A stretch of 64,000 nt of DNA from Nonomuraea cavernae (lineage in GTDB: Bacteria > Actinomycetota > Actinomycetes > Streptosporangiales > Streptosporangiaceae), in assembly GCF_014646355.1 (NCBI RefSeq), contig NZ_BMNH01000004.1, forward strand, positions 1-64,000, in the 5' to 3' direction. Shown piece after piece: positions 43,856-57,526 of this stretch; position 1 is the stretch's first letter; the number at the start of each line of letters is the position of its first letter. The notes beneath the pieces are model-generated. The model was not told where the DNA came from. It worked only from the letters and a program-made list of their open reading frames with translations, and searched no databases. Both the position numbers and the translations under genes were made by a program.

Positions 43856-45901
43856 TCAGCGGCCGGCCGCGTAGCCCTGGGCGCCGCGCGGGTTGGCCGC
43901 CGCCTTCAGGAACACGCCGTCACGGGCGACCGCGCTCAGCCTGCCGAGCGACCACGAATCCCGCACCTCCACCTCGTGGCCGCGCCGGCGCAGCTCGGCC
44001 ACCACCGCCGCGCCCACCCGGTCCTCGATGTGCATGACGCCGGGCCGGGACTCGCGCGGGAAGAACGAGCTGGGAAAGTGCTCGGAGTGGAACATGGGGG
44101 CGTCGATGGCCTCCTGGAGGTTCAGGCCGCCGTGCACGAGGGCCAGGAAGAGGTTGAGGCTCCACTGGTCCTGCTGGTCGCCGCCCGGCGTGCCGAACGC
44201 CAGCCACGGCCGGCCGTCCCGCAGCGCGAACGACGGCGACAGCGTGGTGCGCGGACGCGCGCCCGGCCGCAGCGAGGCGGGCAGCCCCTCCTGCAGCCAG
44301 AACATCTGGGCCCGGGTGCCCAGGCAGAAGCCCAGCTCGGGGATCGTGGGGGAGCTCTGCAGCCAGCCGCCGCTGGGCGTGGCGGACACCATGTTGCCGT
44401 GCCGGTCGACGACGTCTACGTGGCAGGTGTCGCCCCGCACGGCGCCATCTGGGGAGACGACCTGCTCGGCGCCATCTGGGGAGACGACCTGCTCGGCGCC
44501 ACCGGCGGAGACGACCTGCTCGGCGCCACCGGGAGAGGCGATCCGCTCGGCGCCGTCGGGGGGCATGACCCGCTGGGCGCCGTCGGGGGAGACGATCCGC
44601 TCGGCGCCGTCGGGGGGCATGACCCGCTGGGCGCCGTCGGGGGGCATGTCCCGCTGGGCGCCGTCGGGGGAGATGATCCGCTTGGCGTCGGGGGAGATGT
44701 CCTGCTGGGCGACGCCCCGTCCGACCGTCGGCTCGCCTACACCCGCCACCGCCCCCGGAACGCCGGGCGCGTTCGTCGCCGGCGGAGGGGCAGGCAGGCG
44801 GGGGATCCGGCCGCCGGGGCTGCCGGGACGCAGCTCGGTGCTGGCCTCGGCCCCCACGAGCGCGCGCCGCCCGGCGTTGTAGGGCTCGCTCAGCAGGTCG
44901 GCCAAGGGCACGTCGGTGTCGCCGTACCAGGCCTCGCGGTCGGCGAAGGCCAGCTTCGCCGACTCGACCACCGTGTGCACGTAGTCGGCGCTGAGATGTC
45001 CCATCCCGCCCAGGTCGAACCCGGACAGCAACGCCAGCTGCTGCAGGAAGACCGGGCCCTGGCCCCACGGCCCCGTCTTGCACACGGTGTGCCCGTGGTA
45101 GTCGAACGTGACCGGCTCCTCCACCGACGCCGTCCACCCGGCCAGGTCGTCGCCGGTCAGCAGCCCACCGTGCACCTCGCCCGAGCTGTCACGCCAGGCC
45201 GTCCGGGCGCTGAAATCCGCGATCGCCTCCGCCACGAACCCCTGGTAGAAGGCGTCACGGGCGGCCGCGATCTGTCCTTCGCGGGTGCCCGAGGCCGCCT
45301 GGGCCTCCGCCACCAGCCGGCGGTAGGTCGCGGCCAGCACCGGATTGGCCAGCGACGTGCCGGGCACCGGTACCTGGCCGCCGGGCAGCCACGTCGCCGC
45401 CGACGTCGGCCAGTCAGCCGTGAACAGGTCGCGTACCTGCTCGATCGTGGCGGAGATCCGCTCCAGCACCGGGACACCGCGCTCGGCGTAGTGGATCGCC
45501 GGCGCCAGCACGTCGGCCAGCCGCCAGCTGCCCCACCGCTCCAGCATCAGCATCCAGCCGCCGAACGCCCCCGGCACCGTGGCCGCGAGCAGCCCGGTGC
45601 CCGGCACGACGTCGAGCCCGAGCCCGGCGAACCGCTCGATGGTGGCGGCCGACGGGGCGACGCCCTGACCGCACACCACCGCGACCCGCTGCTCCTCCTC
45701 GCTCCACAGCAGGATCGGCACCTCGCCGCCGGGACCGTTCAGGTGCGGCTCGGCCACCTGCAGCACGAACCCCGCGGTCACCGCGGCGTCGAAGGCGTTG
45801 CCGCCGCGTTCGAGCACGCTCATGCCGGTGGCGGCGGCCAGCCAATGCGTGCCGGCCACCATGCCGAAGTCTCCGGTCAGCTCAGGTCTGGTGGTGAACA
45901 A
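43856..45901 (-). CDS. ggt: Gamma-glutamyltransferase with an expanded repeat linker before the catalytic threonine
   Basis: A 681-residue Ntn-hydrolase proenzyme without signal peptide. The large-subunit part starts with MVAGTHWLAAATGMSVLERGGNAFDAAV and has the conserved GPGGEVPILLW. The small subunit should begin at the Thr of GDTCHVDVVDRHGNMVSATPSGGW; the second residue is Cys where the usual motif has Thr-Thr-His. PRTTLSPSFALRDGRPWLAFGTPGGDQQDQW follows in blocks. Between the parts lies a Pro-rich stretch and ten copies of a nine-residue repeat (SPDGAQRVM type). The enzyme cleaves gamma-glutamyl bonds of glutathione-like compounds or acylated lactams. A decayed peptide-ABC gene lies just upstream. 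Confidence 0.9.
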   Translation of the reverse strand: MFTTRPELTGDFGMVAGTHWLAAATGMSVLERGGNAFDAAVTAGFVLQVAEPHLNGPGGEVPILLWSEEEQRVAVVCGQGVAPSAATIERFAGLGLDVVPGTGLLAATVPGAFGGWMLMLERWGSWRLADVLAPAIHYAERGVPVLERISATIEQVRDLFTADWPTSAATWLPGGQVPVPGTSLANPVLAATYRRLVAEAQAASGTREGQIAAARDAFYQGFVAEAIADFSARTAWRDSSGEVHGGLLTGDDLAGWTASVEEPVTFDYHGHTVCKTGPWGQGPVFLQQLALLSGFDLGGMGHLSADYVHTVVESAKLAFADREAWYGDTDVPLADLLSEPYNAGRRALVGAEASTELRPGSPGGRIPRLPAPPPATNAPGVPGAVAGVGEPTVGRGVAQQDISPDAKRIISPDGAQRDMPPDGAQRVMPPDGAERIVSPDGAQRVMPPDGAERIASPGGAEQVVSAGGAEQVVSPDGAEQVVSPDGAVRGDTCHVDVVDRHGNMVSATPSGGWLQSSPTIPELGFCLGTRAQMFWLQEGLPASLRPGARPRTTLSPSFALRDGRPWLAFGTPGGDQQDQWSLNLFLALVHGGLNLQEAIDAPMFHSEHFPSSFFPRESRPGVMHIEDRVGAAVVAELRRRGHEVEVRDSWSLGRLSAVARDGVFLKAAANPRGAQGYAAGR
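44432..44698 (-). repeat. 27-bp coding minisatellite in ggt
   Basis: Ten consecutive units (nine of 27 bp, one of 24 bp) encode variants of VSPDGAEQV and MPPDGAQRV. The array ends exactly at the residue before the GDTCH maturation site. Neighbouring units are near-identical, indicating recent expansion. Confidence 0.92.
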
Positions 45902-45914
45902 CGCGTGTTCCTCT

Positions 45915-46080
45915 CAAGGGGGCAAGGGGGATGACCGCCGCGCCCAGCCGGTCGCGGAACACGTCCAGCACGTCGGCTTGGACGGTCAGGTCCGGGGTCG
46001 TGGCTCGTCGGCGATCAGCAGGCGCGGCAAGCGGGCCACCGTAATCGTGATCATTACGCGCTGGCGTCTGCTCATGAAGG
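45915..46080 (-). pseudogene. Remnant of a peptide ABC transporter ATPase (DppD/OppD-like)
   Basis: Read on the minus strand from 46080, the fragment encodes MSRRQRVMITITVARLPR and then LLIADEP, recalling the ABC signature region and Walker B. A one-base frameshift follows and the adjacent frame continues TTPDLTVQADVLDVFRDRL, the D-loop segment seen in DppD-type ATPases. No Walker A or C-terminal part is left, and the signature LSGG is degraded. It lies just upstream of ggt and may be what remains of a peptide importer once linked to it. Confidence 0.75.
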
Positions 46081-46107
46081 GGAGGGTTTTGGGAGACTGT
46101 ATACAGA

Positions 46108-46935
46108 CTACACTTCGGAGAACTTGTCACCGCTGGTGGCGAACCCGTCAGTCGCCGAAGCCGGGCGGCTGACCTGCCACATGCGCTCGAACTCCGCATG
46201 GAAGTGCTGGTACCAGCGGTGGTCGTGCCGTGCGCGGAGAGTGAACACCGGATCAGGGCCAGGGGATCGGTGCGTCCCCAACTCGACGTCGATGATCCCG
46301 TCGTCACTGTCGACGTCGATCAGGACGAGGCCGAACGCGGGCACGAACGACATGAACCGCACCTCGATCCGGCCCGGCACGTCGGGAGTGCCGGCCAGGT
46401 GGCGGAGCAGGTCGATCGTGGACTTGATGCGGTGCTCGAAGACCTCTGGACGATCGGGAATCGTGCTCCGGCGAGCCGCTTCCAGAGGCGCCGTCCCGTC
46501 GGGATCGATCAGCAGGACCTTGATGGAGGCCCCCCGGCGCAGCCGGTTCTCCAGCTCGCCCACGTGGTTGCGGATGGTCCGGTTCAGCGTGACGCCGGCG
46601 ATGCGGATGTCATCGGCCCGGACGATCCGCTGCTCGAGCCCCTGCCGGGTGGTCGCGAGAAAGGCGTCGGCGGCCACCTCGCCGGCGATTCTCTTCTCGA
46701 CCAGTTCGTTGAGACGCATGATCCGGGACTCCAGCTCGGCCACATGATGTCTCGGCCCGAGCGCGTTGACAGCCAGCAGGGCGAGCGTGGCCAGTGTGGC
46801 GGCGCCCACCACCTTCGTATCGACGACGTCGAAGACGCCGAGCACGCCGACCACCAGGGCGATCAGCGCAGTGAGGTAGATCTCGAGATTCTTGCCGGTG
46901 CTGAGGTCGGCACGTAGCCGTGCCAGGAGGCGCAT
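46108..46935 (-). CDS. Two-TM membrane protein with a DUF5919-like soluble domain
   Basis: A 275-residue protein. Two membrane spans lie near the N-terminus (IYLTALIALVVGVLGVFDVV and GAATLATLALLAVNAL). A helical region follows, then a C-terminal domain (about 105-265) with IRIAGVTLNRTIRNHV, SIKVLLIDPDG and RARHDHRWYQHFHAEFERMW. That domain recalls DUF5919, a phospholipase D-like fold found behind HTH or membrane segments; classical HxK-D motifs are not visible. ATG 46935 with an upstream GAGG is preferred; GTG 46959 adds eight residues. Function is unknown; a stand-alone membrane-linked sensor or effector is conceivable. Confidence 0.65.
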   Translation of the reverse strand: MRLLARLRADLSTGKNLEIYLTALIALVVGVLGVFDVVDTKVVGAATLATLALLAVNALGPRHHVAELESRIMRLNELVEKRIAGEVAADAFLATTRQGLEQRIVRADDIRIAGVTLNRTIRNHVGELENRLRRGASIKVLLIDPDGTAPLEAARRSTIPDRPEVFEHRIKSTIDLLRHLAGTPDVPGRIEVRFMSFVPAFGLVLIDVDSDDGIIDVELGTHRSPGPDPVFTLRARHDHRWYQHFHAEFERMWQVSRPASATDGFATSGDKFSEV

Positions 46936-47069
46936 CCTCCCATCCTCGTCCGCCGGCACCTTCCGTCAAGATCGGGAGTATTCGCGCCTGATCACGGGTG
47001 ACGATGACCGGGGTGAGCGACGCTCGCCGGACGGGACAGGAGAGTCATTCGCCGACCGAGAGGAGAGAG

Positions 47070-48047
47070 TCAGGAGAAATCATCCTCGACCTCGACCCCT
47101 TCCTGCTCCAGCGCCTCCCTGATCACTCGGAAGGCCAGGCCGGGAGGGTAGCCCTTGCGGGCCAGCATGCCGGCGAGGCGGCGGGTGCGGGCCTGGGAAT
47201 CGAGGTGGCGAGTGCCGGAGAGTTTGCGGCCCACGAGGCGCCGGGCGGTCTCCAGCTCCTGATCCGGGTCGAGCCGTTCGACGGCCTCGTTGACCGTCTC
47301 GGAGTCGACGCCGCGGTGACGGAGCTCGGCGGCCAGCGCGCGTTTGGCCAGGCCCCGACCGTGGTGCCGGGAATCGACCCAGGCTTCGGCGAACGCCTCG
47401 TCGTTGATCAGCCCCAGCTCGGAGAACCGGTCGAGCACGGCCTCGGCCGCTTCGTCGGGCACGTCGCGCTTGCGTAGAGCCTCGGCCAGTTGGGCCCGGG
47501 TCTTCGGGGCCATGGTGAGCAGTCGCAGGCAGATGGCCCGTGCCACGGCCTCCGGATCGGCAGGAGGTGTGGCGGCGGCTGCCGAACCCTCGTCAGGCCC
47601 ATCGGGGGTCCATCCACGGCCTCCCTCCGTTGACCGCCCCCTCTTTCCACTCCGGCCACCCGACCCTCGCCTCTTCGCCGCCCGCCTACCGCCCGGCTCC
47701 CCGCCATAACCGCCTGGACCAGCCTCGTCGTAACCGGCTCCGCCATGCCTGTCCCCGCCATGGCCAGTCTCGCCGTAACCGGCTCCGTTATGGCCGGACC
47801 TGCCGTGACCATCTCCGCCATATCCGGCTCCGCCGGGTCCGGACTCGTGGTGCGGGGTGTTGGCGGGTGGGGTGTCGGGCCATGAAGAGGGAGCACCGGG
47901 ACTGGCGTGGTCTGCGAGGCCGGTGTCGTCGGGGGATCCGGAGGAAGGGGGGCCGCCGCGCTTGCGTTTGCGGCCCCGCGACGGGGTGGGGACATCAGGC
48001 CAGGCGCCCCAGTCGCGAGACGCCTCTGGCGGGTCGGTGGCACTCAC
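47070..48047 (-). CDS. recX: RecX, regulator of RecA, with a long repetitive N-terminal extension
   Basis: A 325-residue protein. The RecX domain is C-terminal (about 165-320: AVARAICLRLLTMAPKTRAQLAEAL, DEAFAEAWVDSRHHGRGLAKRALAAELRHRGV, LARKGYPPGLAFRVIREAL) and inhibits RecA filament extension. The first 160 residues are Gly/His/Tyr-rich low complexity, partly encoded by 45-bp repeats (47731-47820 and on). Typical RecX proteins are 150-190 residues. It starts at GTG 11 bp after the recA stop, so it is co-transcribed with its target as in other actinobacteria. Confidence 0.93.
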   Translation of the reverse strand: MSATDPPEASRDWGAWPDVPTPSRGRKRKRGGPPSSGSPDDTGLADHASPGAPSSWPDTPPANTPHHESGPGGAGYGGDGHGRSGHNGAGYGETGHGGDRHGGAGYDEAGPGGYGGEPGGRRAAKRRGSGGRSGKRGRSTEGGRGWTPDGPDEGSAAAATPPADPEAVARAICLRLLTMAPKTRAQLAEALRKRDVPDEAAEAVLDRFSELGLINDEAFAEAWVDSRHHGRGLAKRALAAELRHRGVDSETVNEAVERLDPDQELETARRLVGRKLSGTRHLDSQARTRRLAGMLARKGYPPGLAFRVIREALEQEGVEVEDDFS

Positions 48048-48058
48048 GCGGCTACCGA

Positions 48059-49153
<1,095 letters not shown>

Positions 49154-49194
49154 GGGAACTCCCCTGGAGGGTCGTGGTCCGATCAGTCGAGTGA

Positions 49195-49216
49195 AAGCTA
49201 TGGCCTGCCACCGACA
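49195..49216 (-). promoter_or_regulatory. PafBC-dependent (RecA-NDp type) promoter of recA
   Basis: On the minus strand TGTCGGTG (49209-49216), eight bases, then TAGCTT (49195-49200) fit the RecA-NDp form TGTCRGTG-N8-TANNNT at every defined position. This class is driven by the WYL-domain activator PafBC after DNA damage in mycobacteria. Transcription should begin about 35 bases before the recA ATG. Confidence 0.8.
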
Positions 49217-49266
49217 TTTTCCTGCGATCGCCGGGGAAGCCATGGCCCGGCGGAGTCAATCGTAGC

Positions 49267-49280
49267 CGAACGACTGTTCG
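49267..49280. promoter_or_regulatory. SOS (LexA) box upstream of recA
   Basis: CGAAC-GACT-GTTCG matches the actinobacterial LexA site core CGAAC-N4-GTTCG exactly. It lies 114 bases upstream of the recA start, on the far side of the PafBC-type promoter, and implies a second, LexA-controlled promoter there. Confidence 0.85.
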
Positions 49281-49389
49281 ATCACATCGGCAACACGCTG
49301 CCCGGCCCGCGCGATCGTACGGGCCGGCGCGCGAACGCCTCGCGCGTGACGGCCCATCCGTTCATCCGCGAGCGGACGAGCGTGTTGTG

Positions 49390-49713
49390 ATGCGTCATGA
49401 GCTGGGAAGACTGGTGCAGAGGGTTGGAGGCGGCGACGTGGCCAACACGTACACCGAGGAACGACGCACCCATCTGGAAGCTCTCGCCGAGCTGCTGCCC
49501 GCGCAGGGCCTGGTGAGCCGCATGCTGGGCGGAGACGATCCGATGCTGTGGGTGTGGCACCCGGGCAGCGGCCGTCAGACGATCATATTCGCGACACCCT
49601 CACGAGCCGGCTGGGTCTTCCTGTGGTCGCCGGGCGGGAAGAGCGGTGTCGACGATCTCACGCGCACGGCCCGCACGCTCGGGGAGACGCTGGCCTCACC
49701 GAAGCCTGGGTGA
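49390..49713 (+). CDS. Small conserved-looking hypothetical protein
   Basis: A 107-residue soluble protein (MRHELGRLVQRVGGGDVANTYTEERRTHLEALAELLPAQG...PGGKSGVDDLTRTARTLGETL). I do not recognise a family. The core alternates strands and helices (MLWVWHPGSGRQTIIFATPSRAGWVFLWSPG), with strong GC3 bias that supports coding. GTG 49387 or 49438 are possible starts. Its end overlaps the convergent DUF3046 gene by 18 bp. Confidence 0.6.
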   Translation: MRHELGRLVQRVGGGDVANTYTEERRTHLEALAELLPAQGLVSRMLGGDDPMLWVWHPGSGRQTIIFATPSRAGWVFLWSPGGKSGVDDLTRTARTLGETLASPKPG

Positions 49714-49890
49714 GACGTCCTCCACCTGGCAGACCGCCCGCCAGACCGTCTTGGCGCTCTCGCCGTCGGCCAGTGCCTGCGTCACCGTGCGGCCTTCCAG
49801 CGGGGCCAGCACGTAGTCACGGGCCCACGAGTCGGCGTAGGTCTCGCCGAAATGGGCGCGCATCCGTCTCCAGAACTCGGTCAGGCGCAT
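49696..49890 (-). CDS. DUF3046 family small protein
   Basis: A 64-residue protein, MRLTEFWRRMRAHFG...WARDYVLAPLEGRTVTQALADGESAKTVWRAV, matching the actinobacterial DUF3046 family in length and sequence. Members commonly lie next to recA in actinobacteria; the function is unknown. The frame extends further upstream, but homologues as I recall them begin at this MRLTEFW. Confidence 0.88.
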   Translation of the reverse strand: MRLTEFWRRMRAHFGETYADSWARDYVLAPLEGRTVTQALADGESAKTVWRAVCQVEDVSPRLR

Positions 49891-49933
49891 CAACCAAGTA
49901 TGGAACCGCCGGGTGCGTGGGTAGGACAGGCGC

Positions 49934-50128
49934 ATGGCAAAGACCCCCAAGTCCTCCCCGTCCAAGTCCGCCAAGGTGAAGGCCAACCGCCTCAGGCGCC
50001 GTGCGTTACGTCTGGTGCGGCGGCTGGCCGTACAGAGTGAGAAGGCCGAGAGATCCGAGCGACACGCGGGCATCAGGCAGACGCCCCGTACCGGCAGGCC
50101 GCGGACGCGCCGGGCGTCGCGGCGCTAG
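49934..50128 (+). CDS. Small very basic protein
   Basis: A 64-residue frame rich in Lys and Arg (MAKTPKSSPSKSAKVKANRLRRRALRLVRRLAVQ...). GTAGGACAGG lies close before the ATG. High net charge suggests nucleic-acid binding, but basic frames arise easily in high-GC DNA. I recognise no family. It is treated as probable only because it fills the gap between the DUF3046 and VOC genes without overlap. Confidence 0.4.
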   Translation: MAKTPKSSPSKSAKVKANRLRRRALRLVRRLAVQSEKAERSERHAGIRQTPRTGRPRTRRASRR

Positions 50129-50137
50129 CCACGAGAG

Positions 50138-50668
50138 TCACATCACGCGCGAGCCGTACATCTCCCCGAGATGGTCGGCGAGCAGCTCCAGCCGGGTGCC
50201 GTCGGGGTCCTTGAAGTAGATGGAGGCACCGCTCTCGATCTGGTGCGGCACGCCGGCCATCTCCAGCTTGCCGCGCAGGCGCTCCCAGGTGGCGGGGTCG
50301 ACGGAGATCGCGAGGTGGTGCAGCCCGCCGAGCACCTCCTGGTAGGGGCCGAGGTCGAGCCCTGGGAAGTCGAAGAAGGCGAGCAGGTTTCCGTTGCCGA
50401 TGTCGAAGAAGAAGTGGCTGGAACCCTTGAAGTCACGGTTCTCGAAGATCTCCGTGAGCGGAAACTCCAGAAGCTCCTGGTAGAACAGGATCGTCCGCTC
50501 CATGTCTGATGAGATCAGGGCGAAGTGGTGCAGGCCGCGCCCGCTGCTCAGAGACCGGCGCGGTAAGACGTGGCGCTCCCTGAGGTCCTCGCGGCGAGCC
50601 CCAATGGCTGCGTAGTCGATGCCCACGGTCGCTGTATGTCCGCCGATGCCCCGGCTCAACCGCTCCAC
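50138..50668 (-). CDS. VOC (glyoxalase/dioxygenase) superfamily protein
   Basis: A 176-residue protein with one VOC unit: GLHHFALISSDMERTILFYQELLEFPLTEIFEN (metal His), FFFDIGNGNLLAFFDFPG (metal Glu/Asp region) and GGLHHLAISVD (second His), ending YFKDPDGTRLELLAD (Glu). The metal-site residues are kept, so enzymatic activity is likely, but the substrate is unknown. GTG 50668 gives this length; GTG 50626 (VGIDYAAIGARREDL) may be the true start. It diverges from lhr across fewer than 50 bp. Confidence 0.8.
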   Translation of the reverse strand: MERLSRGIGGHTATVGIDYAAIGARREDLRERHVLPRRSLSSGRGLHHFALISSDMERTILFYQELLEFPLTEIFENRDFKGSSHFFFDIGNGNLLAFFDFPGLDLGPYQEVLGGLHHLAISVDPATWERLRGKLEMAGVPHQIESGASIYFKDPDGTRLELLADHLGEMYGSRVM

Positions 50669-50687
50669 GCGGGGACAATGCGTTTTC

Positions 50688-50709
50688 TGTCGGTGAGGCG
50701 AGGCACTAT
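50688..50709 (+). promoter_or_regulatory. PafBC-like promoter of lhr
   Basis: TGTCGGTG (50688-50695), eight bases, then CACTAT (50704-50709) match the RecA-NDp form TGTCRGTG-N8-TANNNT at all but one defined position, and carry the same octamer and spacing as recA. The lhr GTG stands exactly six bases after the -10, the spacing of a leaderless start. Confidence 0.55.
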
Positions 50710-50715
50710 GGGCAG

Positions 50716-55437
<4,722 letters not shown>

Positions 55438-55891
55438 CGAACGGTGAGACGCCTTTGACCGACCGTCCGCACTCACCGCCGTGCCCGCCGTGGTCGCGAC
55501 GGGCGACGATCTTCAAGCTGGCCGACCTGCCCGAGCGGAGCCCGGATGTGCGGGGCTTTTACGGAGATGGCTGCCAAATGGAGAGATGCCAGCCCGTTAG
55601 ACACGCTTGATAACTCGTTTGCTTGCTCGTGACCTGTTCGACGCATAACCTCGACGGCAGTGAGGAGTTACTCCGCGCAGTGCGGATTGCCATACCGGTG
55701 AACAACGGACGAGCGAGCTTGGTTGATCGAGACAGGCGAGGTGTCGGCTATCGGAGTCGACGCCCGGTCAGTCTTGGCTTGATATCCGTCGTGGTGATGC
55801 CGCCGATCGGGCTTTCCGCGCCGCGTACGTGACCCCTCCCGTTTTGAGGCCGCGTTATGGGTGATGGGGACGCGAGGAGGGCGGGGCGCAC
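55438..55891. other. 454-bp intergenic region before rny, no gene seen
   Basis: The stretch from about 55560 to 55850 is visibly poorer in G+C than its surroundings and has no frame with coding bias. It presumably holds the rny promoter: TTGATC (55723-55728) with GGCTAT (55746-55751) at 17 bp is the best, weak, candidate. No tRNA fold or clear riboswitch was recognised. Confidence 0.5.
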
Positions 55892-57520
55892 ATGGGGCCG
55901 CTTGTCGTGGTGCTTTCGGTGGCGGTGCTCCTGCTCACGTTCGGAATGATCGCCGCGCTGCTCGTCGTGGTCCGGCGCACCTCGGGCGGCGTCTCAGGTG
56001 GCCTCTCGCGGGGTGGCGAGCCCAGTCCAGAGCAGTTGCAGGCCGTACACGAAGAGCTCGAACAGGCGCGTGCGGAGGCCGGGGAGATCCGTGACAAGGC
56101 CGAGTCCGACGCCGAGGAGATCCTGCGCAGGTCGGAGGCCGCGGCCGAGAGCGCGGCGCAGATGCGGCGCGAGGTCGAGCAGGAGAGCCGGATCCTCAAG
56201 AACGAGCTCAAGGAGCTCAGGTCCGACCTCGAACGCAGGGAGACCCGGCTGGCCGAGCGCGAGCAGCGGCTGGACGAGGAGGCCCGGCGGCAGTCCGAAC
56301 GTGACCGCAAGCTGGCCGAGACCGAGATCGAGCTGGCCGACCGGCGTTCCGAGCTGCTCAAGGTCGAGGAGGAGCGGCGGGTCATCCTGGAGCGGGTGGC
56401 CGGGCTCACGGGCGAGCAGGCCAAGGCCGAGCTGGTCAGGGAGATCGCCAACCAGGCGAAGCGCGAGGCCGCGCTGATCATCAGGGAGATCGAGGGTGAG
56501 GCGCGCAAGGAGGGCGAGAAGCGCGCCACCAAGATCGTGACCCTGGCCGTGCAGCGGGTGGCGGCGGAGCAGACGGCCGAGTCGGTCGTCAGCGTGCTGC
56601 ACCTGCCGGGCGACGAGATGAAGGGCCGCATCATCGGCCGGGAAGGCCGCAACATCAGGGCGTTCGAGTCGACCACGGGCGTCAATCTGATCATCGACGA
56701 CACTCCCGAGGCCGTGCTGCTGTCCTGCTTCGACCCCGTACGCCGGGAGACCGCCAGGCTCACCCTGGAAAAGCTGGTGCTCGACGGCCGGATCCACCCG
56801 CAGCGCATCGAGGAGGCCCACGAACGCAGCCGGGCCGAGGTCCAGGACCTGTGCGCCCGGGCGGGCGAGGACGCCCTGGTCGAGCTCGGCATCACCGACA
56901 TGCACCCCGAGCTGACCCTGCTGCTCGGCCAGCTCAGATATCGCACCTCCTACGGCCAGAACGTCCTCAAGCACCTCATCGAGTCCGCGCACATCGCCGG
57001 CATCATGGCCGCCGAACTCAAGATGGACCAGACGCTGCTGAAGCGCTGCGCCCTCCTGCACGACATCGGCAAGGCGCTCACCCACGAGGTCGAGGGCAGC
57101 CACGCGCTGATCGGCGCCGAGATCGCCCGCCGCTACGGCGAGCAGGAGGACGTGGTGCACGCCATCGAGGCCCACCACAACGAGGTCGAGGTCCGCACCG
57201 TCGAGGCGGTGCTCACCCAGGCGGCCGACGCGATCTCCGGCAGCCGCCCGGGCGCTCGCCGCGAGTCGCTGGAGGCGTACGTCAAGCGGCTGGAACGCCT
57301 GGAGGAGATCGCGCAGTCCTACGAGGGCGTCGAGAAGGTCTTCGCCATGCAGGCCGGCAGGGAGATCCGGGTGATGGTCAAGCCCGACGCCATCGACGAC
57401 ATCCAGGCCCAGGTCATCGCCCGCGACGTGGCCAAGCAGGTCGAGGAGGAGCTGACCTACCCGGGCCAGATCCGCATCACGGTGGTGCGCGAGTCGCGCG
57501 CCACCGAATTCGCCCGTTGA
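55892..57520 (+). CDS. rny: Ribonuclease Y
   Basis: A 542-residue membrane-bound endoribonuclease. Residues 1-26 are a membrane anchor (GPLVVVLSVAVLLLTFGMIAALLVVV cut in two parts). Residues 45-210 are a long charged coiled coil. Next is the KH domain (MKGRIIGREGRNIRAFES). The HD domain carries catalytic His390-Asp391 (ALLHDIGKALTHE) and HHNEVE. It starts bulk mRNA decay at the membrane. RNase Y is widespread in Firmicutes; among actinobacteria it is found only in some groups, so its place between lhr and gluD is taxonomically informative. Confidence 0.95.
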   Translation: MGPLVVVLSVAVLLLTFGMIAALLVVVRRTSGGVSGGLSRGGEPSPEQLQAVHEELEQARAEAGEIRDKAESDAEEILRRSEAAAESAAQMRREVEQESRILKNELKELRSDLERRETRLAEREQRLDEEARRQSERDRKLAETEIELADRRSELLKVEEERRVILERVAGLTGEQAKAELVREIANQAKREAALIIREIEGEARKEGEKRATKIVTLAVQRVAAEQTAESVVSVLHLPGDEMKGRIIGREGRNIRAFESTTGVNLIIDDTPEAVLLSCFDPVRRETARLTLEKLVLDGRIHPQRIEEAHERSRAEVQDLCARAGEDALVELGITDMHPELTLLLGQLRYRTSYGQNVLKHLIESAHIAGIMAAELKMDQTLLKRCALLHDIGKALTHEVEGSHALIGAEIARRYGEQEDVVHAIEAHHNEVEVRTVEAVLTQAADAISGSRPGARRESLEAYVKRLERLEEIAQSYEGVEKVFAMQAGREIRVMVKPDAIDDIQAQVIARDVAKQVEEELTYPGQIRITVVRESRATEFAR

Positions 57521-57526
57521 CGCCCC

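Noticed and set aside
43883-45934. Plus-strand long frames opposite ggt
   Set aside because: Repeat-driven shadows of the ggt minisatellite; no motifs.
46097-46106. CTGTATACAG palindrome
   Set aside because: Only 10 bp, located downstream of a stop codon rather than at a promoter; too weak to call an operator or IS end.
55560-55660. Possible tRNA suggested by a GTTCGA-like segment
   Set aside because: No acceptor stem, anticodon arm or paired D and T arms could be drawn.
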